Positions 1-6,204 of a stretch of 7,376 bases of DNA are shown piece by piece. The position numbers were made by a program, and so were the translations under genes. The notes below the pieces were generated by a model. The model did no database searches. It had not been told where the DNA came from and was given only the letters and a program-made list of their open reading frames with translations. This DNA is from Bacteroidales bacterium (lineage in GTDB: Bacteria; Bacteroidota; Bacteroidia; Bacteroidales; UBA10428). The stretch is from positions 1-7,376 of the forward strand of contig DNTK01000028.1 of NCBI GenBank assembly GCA_003508755.1, given 5' to 3'. Every line of letters begins with the position of its first letter. Position 1 is the stretch's first letter.

Positions 1-31
1 TAAGTTTGATAGAAATTTGAGGATATAAGAT

Positions 32-268
32 TTACTTTACATTGTCGTTGATGTAGTTGATAGCATCACCTACAGTTCCGATTTTTTCTGCTTGATCATC
101 AGGAATTCCAATGTTAAATTCCTTCTCAAATTCCATAATAAGTTCTACTGTGTCTAAAGAGTCAGCACCCAAATCGTTTGTAAAACTTGCTTCAGGCGTT
201 ACTTCACTTTCGTCAACACCAAGTTTGTCAACGATAATAGCTTTTACTCTAGATGTAATGTCAGACAT
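32..268 (-). CDS. acpP: Acyl carrier protein AcpP
   Basis: Carrier of growing acyl chains in cytoplasmic type II fatty acid synthesis; the chain is held on a 4'-phosphopantetheine arm. The protein is 78 residues, the usual family length. The modification site is the D-S-L triplet at residues 36-38 (Ser37) in a G-A-D-S-L-D context, followed by the acidic helix II (VELIMEFEKEF) that binds partner enzymes. The start is the ATG at 266-268 (MSDITSRV). The same frame stays open upstream to 346, but that extension is low-complexity, not ACP-like, and would run through the promoter. Only 31 nt follow the stop in the window; fabF usually lies next in this phylum, and none of it is visible. Family assignment is essentially certain. 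Confidence 0.98.
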   Translation of the reverse strand: MSDITSRVKAIIVDKLGVDESEVTPEASFTNDLGADSLDTVELIMEFEKEFNIGIPDDQAEKIGTVGDAINYINDNVK

Positions 269-273
269 AATCC

Positions 274-304
274 TAGATTTAAATTTATACTTAGGTTTAA
301 ATTT
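274..304. repeat. Pair of 13-nt direct repeats in the acpP leader
   Basis: TAGATTTAAATTT (274-286) and TAGGTTTAAATTT (292-304) differ at one base and lie 18 nt apart, start to start. Each contains the self-complementary core TTTAAA. They sit between the predicted acpP transcription start and the acpP start codon. The spacing, near two helical turns, would suit a dimeric regulator, but AT-rich sequence can yield such repeats by chance. Confidence 0.4.
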
Positions 305-312
305 TAACGGTG

Positions 313-343
313 CAAAGAAATGCAATATCTCAAAAAAAACAAA
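313..343 (-). promoter_or_regulatory. Bacteroidota-type promoter for acpP
   Basis: Read on the minus strand, TTTG (343-340) is followed by a 19-nt spacer and then TTTCTTTG (320-313), continuing into CACC. This fits the Bacteroidota primary-sigma pattern TTTG-N19-TAnnTTTG, with one mismatch in the -7 box (A to T). Transcription would start near 305-308, giving a leader of about 40 nt before the acpP ATG. The surrounding A/T tracts offer alternative TTTG triplets, so the -33 position is less certain than the -7 box. Confidence 0.6.
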
Positions 344-372
344 CAAAAAAAATGAATTAATGTTTGAAAAAT

Positions 373-396
373 GGCTTTTTTTGTGATTTAAAAGCC
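373..396. repeat. Inverted repeat between acpP and purN
   Basis: GGCTTTT (373-379) and AAAAGCC (390-396) are perfectly complementary over 7 bp around a 10-nt loop. The repeat lies upstream of the acpP promoter and 39 nt before the purN start codon, so it could belong to either side. There is no T-run after the stem in either direction that would make it a clear terminator. It may be an operator or a leader hairpin, or it may be chance. Confidence 0.3.
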
Positions 397-435
397 TAAG
401 ATAGAGAATTTAATTCGATTGAAAATATTTTGAAA

Positions 436-1002
436 ATGAAGAAGATAGCCATTTTTGCCTCAGGTTCGGGAAGCAATGCCGAGAATATAGCCAAATATTT
501 TGCTGATAATAATAAAATAAAGGTCGATTGCATTCTTACCAACAAGGCAGAAGCTTATGTTCTTAACAGGGCTAAAGATTTAAATATCAGCACAATGGTG
601 TTCAATCGAACCGAGTTTTATGAGACCAATTCGGTACTAAATTACCTAAAAGAGCGTTCGATCGATTTTATCGTTTTGGCAGGATTTTTATGGTTGGTAC
701 CAAAAAATCTAACCCAAAACTTTTCAAAAAAAATTATTAACATACATCCGGCACTCTTACCAAAATATGGCGGTAAAGGAATGTATGGCATGAATGTGCA
801 TCGTGCTGTGAAGGAATCCGGAGACAAGGAATCGGGTATTTCCATTCATTGGGTGAATGAACGCTACGACGAGGGAAATATCATTTTTCAGGCCAGGTGT
901 CCCATTTCCGCTTCAGACACTCCCGAAGCAATTGCTGAAAAAGTGCATGCTCTTGAATACGCACATTTTCCAAGGATTATTGAGCAAATTCTTCTATCTT
1001 AG
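436..1002 (+). CDS. purN: Phosphoribosylglycinamide formyltransferase (GART) PurN
   Basis: Transfers a formyl group from 10-formyl-tetrahydrofolate to GAR, the third step of de novo purine synthesis, in the cytoplasm. The 188-residue length matches single-domain bacterial PurN. Visible motifs are the N-terminal phosphate-binding loop GSGSN (residues 10-14), the catalytic Asn102 and His104 in INIHPALLPKYGG, and the catalytic Asp145 in the loop HWVNERYDEG. The start is the ATG at 436 (MKKIAIFASGSGS); an in-frame TTG two codons earlier is possible but unneeded. It is divergent from acpP, an arrangement common in Bacteroidota. The channel gene follows after 25 nt on the same strand, so the two may be co-transcribed. 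I could not pick out a convincing purN promoter. Confidence 0.96.
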   Translation: MKKIAIFASGSGSNAENIAKYFADNNKIKVDCILTNKAEAYVLNRAKDLNISTMVFNRTEFYETNSVLNYLKERSIDFIVLAGFLWLVPKNLTQNFSKKIINIHPALLPKYGGKGMYGMNVHRAVKESGDKESGISIHWVNERYDEGNIIFQARCPISASDTPEAIAEKVHALEYAHFPRIIEQILLS

Positions 1003-1027
1003 GTATAGGAACATAACCAACCACACT

Positions 1028-1690
1028 ATGCAAATATTTGATAAGGAAAAAGTAAATCTGCAATGGCGGAATAACCTTGTTCTGCTGATTTGTATTTTAG
1101 TATTGTTCATTGTCGGTCCTTCCTTATTTATCAGGGATGCTCCGCTTATTATGACAATCATGTTTACTCTGCTGATTTTGAGTAGTATGGCTGTGATAGA
1201 ATATGCACCTTTGGTAAAGAAAGTTTTGCTTTTTACATCAATACTTGTGATTGTTTTTGTTTGGGCTGAATATTTTTTTCCTTTTCAGTCAATTTTGATA
1301 ATTTCTTTTACGCTGCTTTCGGTGTATTTGTTTACAATTACTATTTCTCTTATTGTGCATGTGGCCCTTAGCAAGGATGTAAACGCAAATATTATTTTTT
1401 CCGCTATAAACGGGTATCTCTTACTCGGAATTAATGGAAGCATTGCCTTGCTAATAATGGATCGCTTATCGAGTACGAATGTTTTAAGTAATATTAAAGC
1501 CGATTCGTTCTATGACTATGTATATTTTAGTTTTGTGACACTAACAACCCTCGGATATGGCGATTTAACTCCCATTAGTGCCGGGGGAAGAGCATTAGCC
1601 ATGCTCTTATCCATTACCGGCCAATTATATGTTGCTATTTTAATAGCCATGCTTGTTGGGAAATTCCTCAGCAAATCAAATAATCAATAA
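1028..1690 (+). CDS. Six-helix potassium channel (Ion_trans_2 pore), no RCK domain
   Basis: Predicted inner-membrane K+ channel subunit of 220 residues. The pore signature TTLGYGD (residues 173-179) is the canonical K+ selectivity filter. It lies after a pore helix (about 161-172) and between two hydrophobic helices (about 119-145 and 188-213), which makes an Ion_trans_2 module. Four more hydrophobic segments precede it (about 15-35, 39-57, 64-84 and 86-113), but none carries the regularly spaced arginines of a voltage sensor. No RCK/TrkA-N or cyclic-nucleotide domain follows; the protein ends a few residues after the last helix, so the gating stimulus is not evident. The start is the ATG at 1028. 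The frame is open back to 857, but that part lies inside purN and is not channel-like. Spacing to purN is 25 nt. Functional channels would be tetramers. Confidence 0.88.
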   Translation: MQIFDKEKVNLQWRNNLVLLICILVLFIVGPSLFIRDAPLIMTIMFTLLILSSMAVIEYAPLVKKVLLFTSILVIVFVWAEYFFPFQSILIISFTLLSVYLFTITISLIVHVALSKDVNANIIFSAINGYLLLGINGSIALLIMDRLSSTNVLSNIKADSFYDYVYFSFVTLTTLGYGDLTPISAGGRALAMLLSITGQLYVAILIAMLVGKFLSKSNNQ

Positions 1691-1758
1691 CCATGATTTA
1701 AACTAATCCGGCCAATTGCGGTTTATACAAGATTAACTATTAAAAAAACACAAATCCT

Positions 1759-2787
1759 ATGAGAAGAACAGTTACTTTTCTAGTTGCAATTTTAGTTTCA
1801 CTAGCTGCTTCTGCGCAGCAGTTTCCTGATTTGGTTGAGCAGGCAAATAAAAGCGTTGTAACCGTGTATGTGCTGGAACAAAAAAATCCCGGATATGGGG
1901 ATCCGTTCACTAAAACTTCGAATGAGGGACTAGGTTCGGGTGTACTGGTTGGTGAAGCAGGCGAATGGATACTAACAGCAGCTCATGTAGTCGCCAACGC
2001 CTCAGAAATAGTTGTTGAGTTTTATGATGGGCGTAAAGTTTCCGCTAAAACAAAAAGAGTTTCACATACAGCTGATGTTGCTTTAATTCAACTTGACCGC
2101 CCGGTTTCAGACATTCCCCCTGCTGTAATCGGTAACTCTGATAATGTTCGCATCGGCGAAGATATATTTATTATTGGTGCTCCACTTGGATTGGCTCATT
2201 CTGTATCAAGAGGAATTATTAGTGGGAGACACAGCGAGAAAAAAATTACCAGTGATTTAAAAAGCATGGAATTTTTTCAAACCGATGCAGCCATTAACCA
2301 GGGGAACAGCGGAGGGCCCATGTTTAATATGAAAGGTGAGGTGGTTGGTGTTGTAAGTTCTATATTAAGCTTTTCTGGTGGTTTTGAAGGGCTGGGGTTT
2401 GCTGCAACCTCTAATATTGCCAAGGATATGCTACTGCAGCGGGGAAGCATTTGGTTGGGAATTGATGCATTGCCCCTAAACTTTGAATTATGCAAGGTGT
2501 TTAATGTTCCGCAAGAGGGGGCCCTTTTAGTACAAAGTGTTGCTGAAAAGTCGGCAGGTCATTTTATGGGCATGAAGGGTGGTTATTTATTAATGTCACT
2601 TGGTGATTATGAGTTTCTCGTCGGGGGTGATATCATACTCTCCCTGGACGATATAGTGCTCGATGGACAAGCAAAATTTGAAGAGCTGAGAACGTATCTG
2701 AATAGTGTAGAGGAACGTCATCAATATGTTGTTAAGGTGCTGAGAGCAGGTGAAATTATTGAGCTAAAGTGGCGTATGGAGGATTAA
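1759..2787 (+). CDS. Exported HtrA-type serine protease (S1C) with one PDZ domain
   Basis: Envelope protease of the HtrA/Deg family, expected to degrade or sense misfolded periplasmic proteins; 342 residues. A signal peptide is visible (MRRTVTF, a hydrophobic core, then ASA-QQ with probable cleavage after Ala19). The trypsin-like domain carries a complete triad: His76 (TAAHVV), Asp106 (TADVALI) and Ser184 (GNSGGP). A single C-terminal PDZ spans about 229-336, including the GGDIILSLDD strand. With only one PDZ it resembles DegS in layout rather than the two-PDZ DegP/DegQ, but it has a cleavable signal peptide instead of a membrane anchor. The 68-nt gap after the channel gene shows no convincing promoter or terminator, so read-through from purN is possible. 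Its stop codon overlaps that of the convergent barrel gene. Confidence 0.93.
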   Translation: MRRTVTFLVAILVSLAASAQQFPDLVEQANKSVVTVYVLEQKNPGYGDPFTKTSNEGLGSGVLVGEAGEWILTAAHVVANASEIVVEFYDGRKVSAKTKRVSHTADVALIQLDRPVSDIPPAVIGNSDNVRIGEDIFIIGAPLGLAHSVSRGIISGRHSEKKITSDLKSMEFFQTDAAINQGNSGGPMFNMKGEVVGVVSSILSFSGGFEGLGFAATSNIAKDMLLQRGSIWLGIDALPLNFELCKVFNVPQEGALLVQSVAEKSAGHFMGMKGGYLLMSLGDYEFLVGGDIILSLDDIVLDGQAKFEELRTYLNSVEERHQYVVKVLRAGEIIELKWRMED

Positions 2788-4307
2788 TCCTGCTTTTTAT
2801 CCGGATGCTTGTATCTGATTTTTAGCTGAATGTAAGTTGCTCTGGAGTCTGTTAGTTTAGTATGGGCATAAGCCATATCAAGATCCAGGTTAAAACGCCA
2901 AATAGGCAGAGAAATTCCGCCACCAATTGTGGGTCTTAGATTGGCCATGCCCGTTCTAAGACTTACAATTTCTTTTAAAAATGAATATTCCACACCAAGT
3001 CTGAATCGTTCGATATACTCCGAATAGCGAATATTATCCCGGGCCAGCATATCGGCCCATTCGCCTGCGATGTATAAGTTGGGCAGAGGTTGCCAGGTGG
3101 CTCCCGAACTTAATAAAAACGGGATGGATAAGGAATATGGAAATTCAACATTTGTTGTTTGACTGTATAAATCTATGGAAACACTATCCTGCCACGAGTC
3201 TCCAATAATCTCGTAATCAAGATCGGAGCTTTGTAGTTGGAGGTTAAGCTTTCCACTTATATCTTTTGATGGTAGAAAATTATTTGCCACCAGACCAAAT
3301 GAAAGCCGCTCGTTTGGTTGATAATTCATACCTACTGTCAGGTTGAAGTCCCATATCGGATCTTTAAAACCTTCGAATGCAATATTCAGAGCTTCGTCGT
3401 AGTCGGCCGATTCGATCAGGCTTGTTGATAATGCTCTCCGATAAAGATTAAAATTTGCTCCTAAGGATAGTTTCTCATTGTATTTGTATCCATACCCCAC
3501 AGAAAATGCTGTATTGCTGGCAGCAACTGAATAAATGATGGGTAATGCCTCGGCATCAATAGACCCTTCGGCGTTATAGGAATCGTAAACTAAACCGGCC
3601 ATCCTGATAAGCAGTTCACTTTGGATTGCTTCGTCGTCCCTTCTGTGAAAATTTCGCATCACATTAAGGATATTGCCAGCGGTTACCAGGAAAGATACCT
3701 GGGTCACATTATAAACTGAAAACCCGAAATTTTTGTATTGAACCTTCAAATTTGGAAAGGCCATCATACCATGCCGGGTAGGATTTGTTGGTGTACCAAT
3801 AACATTGGTAAGCAAATCATCAGCCTTTATACTGGAATTATCAATTTTTGCAAGAGCCTCCTGACGGCGGACTGGATCATCATAATACCTTATGTATTCA
3901 TAAATACCCTGCTCCATTTCCTTAAGAAAAAAATCATTCTTTAAGGCCTCCTTATTTGACATGAGGTAGTTGATGGCTTTTATAGTTGTTTGTGGAATAA
4001 TTACCTGGGCATCAGCAATTTCAACTTCTACTCTATCAGTGGTTAAGTAAGCCGGATTATTGAGCATGCCCATGTACCCGTTCCACCCGGTAACGGATGT
4101 CATACCCCGCCCAATGGCTTTTACATCCGGAAGTGCAGGGTCGAGATTAATTCGATCCGTAGGAATTCTGCGATTTGAATCGGATAAGAAATTTTCAGTA
4201 ATACTAAATCCTGGAAGCTGGGTTTGAGAAAAACCACACTTAATAGCCGGGAATTGAACCAGTATTACTAAAACCCATGGTATAAAAAATCCTTTTTGAG
4301 AAGACAT
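2784..4307 (-). CDS. Predicted outer-membrane beta-barrel protein of unknown function
   Basis: A 507-residue exported protein. The start ATG at 4305-4307 gives MSSQKGFFIPWVLVILVQF, a signal peptide ending near Ser27 (GFS-QTQ). Cys24 is preceded by Lys, so it is not a lipobox. Residues about 63-88 (AIGRGMTSVTG...NNPAYL) resemble the conserved N-terminal segment with an NPA motif in FadL/PorV/TraF-like barrels. A charged, probably helical insert follows (about 108-170). From there to the end alternating amphipathic strands with aromatic ends repeat, such as FSVGYGYKYNEKLSLGANF and FNLTVGMNY. The last strand (YIQLKIRYKH) is followed by a short charged tail rather than ending on an aromatic residue. 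An open frame extends to 4421, but the extension lacks a signal peptide and covers the phosphatase start. The transported substrate, if any, cannot be read from the sequence; a TraF-like PF13729 match is one possibility. Confidence 0.8.
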   Translation of the reverse strand: MSSQKGFFIPWVLVILVQFPAIKCGFSQTQLPGFSITENFLSDSNRRIPTDRINLDPALPDVKAIGRGMTSVTGWNGYMGMLNNPAYLTTDRVEVEIADAQVIIPQTTIKAINYLMSNKEALKNDFFLKEMEQGIYEYIRYYDDPVRRQEALAKIDNSSIKADDLLTNVIGTPTNPTRHGMMAFPNLKVQYKNFGFSVYNVTQVSFLVTAGNILNVMRNFHRRDDEAIQSELLIRMAGLVYDSYNAEGSIDAEALPIIYSVAASNTAFSVGYGYKYNEKLSLGANFNLYRRALSTSLIESADYDEALNIAFEGFKDPIWDFNLTVGMNYQPNERLSFGLVANNFLPSKDISGKLNLQLQSSDLDYEIIGDSWQDSVSIDLYSQTTNVEFPYSLSIPFLLSSGATWQPLPNLYIAGEWADMLARDNIRYSEYIERFRLGVEYSFLKEIVSLRTGMANLRPTIGGGISLPIWRFNLDLDMAYAHTKLTDSRATYIQLKIRYKHPDKKQD

Positions 4308-6186
4308 GTGCAATGATTCTTTTATAACTTGTGGAAAATTAAGCAATTTGAAGGCGCTAAAAAAAATATCGACACGGATTTTTCTTGGAATTTTTACAGG
4401 AACTCTCATTGTGTTTACCATTTCATCTCTTACCGACTATTTATATTCGCGAAATGCCCTTTCTGGGTTGGTTAGAAATCTTGTTGTACGTTCATTCAAT
4501 GCAGCCTTTTTTCAGATTGAATCTGAATTCAGACCTTTGTTTATGCAGGCAGAAAATACCTCCAGAAGAATTTATGAGAATAACTTCTCTGAGGAAAGCC
4601 TGCAATTTGTTCTCCTTGAAAATAAGCTTAAGTTTGAAGACATGTTCGGGTGTCATGTGGCTGTTTACAATAAAACAGAAGAAACGCTCAATGTTTATGG
4701 ATATTGGGATAGTACCTATTATGCCTTTAAAGATAATTCTGACTACTCTCATTTTAATTCACTAGCCGGAATTAGTGACTCACAAAATGGAATTACACTG
4801 CAGAATGATACCATAAGTTTTTATTATCTGCTTAGCGGAGCGGTAAAAAATATCGGAATTCGCTATGATTTCCCTGTGGAACGATATATCACGATGCTCA
4901 ATGAGCAGACAAAACTTTTTCAAAGCAGGCATTACCTTTTTAATCAGTACAATAAACCTATTAGAAGTTCAACCGTAATGTTTTCTGATTTATCGGAAGA
5001 GGAATTTTTACAAGATATTGCTTTTATCAGGAAATATTTACTTGAAGGGGCAACAGGACTTATTGTGCCCTCAGACAGGAAATCCAAGCGAGCCATTTAT
5101 ATTGGCCGGTTTCAGGACAACAACATGGCAGTTGCGACAACCATTCTTATCGATGAAGTATTAAGAAGATTCCGGGTGTATTACTATGTAAGTTTTGGAA
5201 TAAGTATTATTGCCATATTAATTCTTGCTTATGTGCTTCAGCGTATTATTGTAAAACTAACCGGACCTATTTCTGAACTTACCGATATTAGTAAAAGAAT
5301 TCAGAACGGTAGTCTAAATACCCTGGTTCCCGAATACCATGGCAGCAATGAGACAGAGCAAATTTCCAATACCCTCAGAGCCATACAGGGCAAGATGAAA
5401 CGATATGTCAGCGATTTGAACACTACCTTGCGAGAAAAGAGAGCGTTGGAACATGAACTTAAGATAGCCAATAGGATTCAATCTGACATGATTCCGGAAC
5501 CTGACCAGGCATTAACGGAATTGCCAGAAATTGATTTGTATGCAAAAATGATTCCTGCAAAGGGCATTGCCGGCGACTTTTATGATTATTTCTTTTTAGA
5601 TGATTTCAATTTATTTTTTGTTATTGGAGATGTCTCCGGAAAAGGAATTCCTGCCGCATTATTTATGGTAAAAACAATTACATTGCTTGGGCTGGAAGCC
5701 AGGAAGCATCGCGATCCAGCAAAAGTATTTGCATCGGTAAATGAGCAGTTGTGCTTGAAAAACGATGAGGGAATGTTTGTTACCTCTTTAGCAGGCATAA
5801 TAGATATTCAAACAGGCGAAATGGTTTTATCCGATGCAGGCCATAATATTCCATTGACAAGTTTGAAGAATAAAAAATTCGAATATTCAGAATTTACCAA
5901 GGGCAGACCCCTCGGGATGATGCCAGGTGGGTCCTATGTCAACACCAGTGTAAAACTAAATAAGGGAGACACTCTAGTTTTGTATACCGATGGATTCCCG
6001 GAGTGTGTAGGAAAAAAAGATACCATGCTGGGAGAAAAAGCATTGAAAGAAGTACTCATCGATCAAATGCATTCCTCGTTAACTGCAATTGCTAATCGTT
6101 TATGGAACAAACTAAAAAACTTCAGACAGGGCATACCTGCCAGCGATGATACTACTTTACTGCTATTAAGATATTTGGGGAAATGA
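4306..6186 (+). CDS. Membrane-anchored PP2C-type serine phosphatase (SpoIIE/RsbU-like) with periplasmic sensor and HAMP
   Basis: Signal-transducing phosphatase of 626 residues from the ATG at 4306. A first membrane helix (about 25-43) is followed by a roughly 245-residue extracytoplasmic region of unassigned, possibly Cache-like, fold. Then come a second helix (about 292-312), a HAMP linker (about 313-368), a coiled coil (about 368-395) and a SpoIIE/PP2C domain (about 408-625). The metal-binding aspartates are all present: Asp424 in GDFYD, Asp442 in GDVSGKG, Asp562 in YTDG and Asp614/Asp615 in SDDTT, so the enzyme should be active. In the family such enzymes usually dephosphorylate an anti-sigma antagonist (STAS) protein; neither that protein nor a kinase is in the window. 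The start is uncertain: ATG 4306 overlaps the start of the divergent barrel gene, while a TTG at 4348 would give MKALKKISTRIFLG and leave a 40-nt gap. An in-frame TGA at 4297-4299 rules out earlier starts. Confidence 0.92.
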   Translation: MCNDSFITCGKLSNLKALKKISTRIFLGIFTGTLIVFTISSLTDYLYSRNALSGLVRNLVVRSFNAAFFQIESEFRPLFMQAENTSRRIYENNFSEESLQFVLLENKLKFEDMFGCHVAVYNKTEETLNVYGYWDSTYYAFKDNSDYSHFNSLAGISDSQNGITLQNDTISFYYLLSGAVKNIGIRYDFPVERYITMLNEQTKLFQSRHYLFNQYNKPIRSSTVMFSDLSEEEFLQDIAFIRKYLLEGATGLIVPSDRKSKRAIYIGRFQDNNMAVATTILIDEVLRRFRVYYYVSFGISIIAILILAYVLQRIIVKLTGPISELTDISKRIQNGSLNTLVPEYHGSNETEQISNTLRAIQGKMKRYVSDLNTTLREKRALEHELKIANRIQSDMIPEPDQALTELPEIDLYAKMIPAKGIAGDFYDYFFLDDFNLFFVIGDVSGKGIPAALFMVKTITLLGLEARKHRDPAKVFASVNEQLCLKNDEGMFVTSLAGIIDIQTGEMVLSDAGHNIPLTSLKNKKFEYSEFTKGRPLGMMPGGSYVNTSVKLNKGDTLVLYTDGFPECVGKKDTMLGEKALKEVLIDQMHSSLTAIANRLWNKLKNFRQGIPASDDTTLLLLRYLGK

Positions 6187-6204
6187 AAGATTTCCTGAAA
6201 TCTT
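6187..6204. terminator. Inverted repeat between convergent genes, possible weak bidirectional terminator
   Basis: AAGATTTC (6187-6194) and GAAATCTT (6197-6204) are perfectly complementary over 8 bp; as RNA this is best drawn as a 7-bp stem with a CCTG-type tetraloop. It begins right after the phosphatase TGA, and its right arm covers two bases of the peptidase stop codon, so it fills the convergent gap. The stem is AT-rich and no clear T-run follows on either strand. Position favours a terminator role; composition does not. Confidence 0.35.

Noticed and set aside
269..346. Amino-terminal extension of acpP to an upstream ATG at 346
   Set aside because: It adds 26 low-complexity residues foreign to acyl carrier proteins and would begin upstream of the -7 box of the predicted promoter; the ATG at 268 gives the standard length.
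111..386. Plus-strand open frame opposite acpP
   Set aside because: It mirrors the conserved acpP coding sequence, resembles no protein I know, and has no supporting context.
857..1027. Longer start for the channel gene inside purN
   Set aside because: These 57 codons overlap the well-supported purN frame and read as a shadow translation; the ATG at 1028 gives a natural N-terminus after a 25-nt gap.
1716..1745. Possible promoter for the serine protease (TTG, 19-nt spacer, TATTAAAA)
   Set aside because: Only the TA of the -7 box matches the Bacteroidota pattern; the TTTG part is missing, so chance is as likely.
3738..3944. Plus-strand open frame within the barrel gene
   Set aside because: Antisense shadow of a continuous signal-peptide-bearing gene; no recognizable features.
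4334..4364. Possible minus-strand promoter for the barrel gene (TTTT, 19-nt spacer, TAATTTTC)
   Set aside because: Both boxes lack their final G, and similar partial matches are common in AT-rich DNA; spacing alone is not enough.
4308..4421. Amino-terminal extension of the barrel protein
   Set aside because: The extra 38 residues are basic and would bury the signal peptide internally; an exported barrel protein should start at the ATG at 4307.
4384..4765. Overlapping plus- and minus-strand open frames within the phosphatase 5' region
   Set aside because: They are out-of-frame shadows of the phosphatase sensor region, with no independent start signals or recognizable domains.
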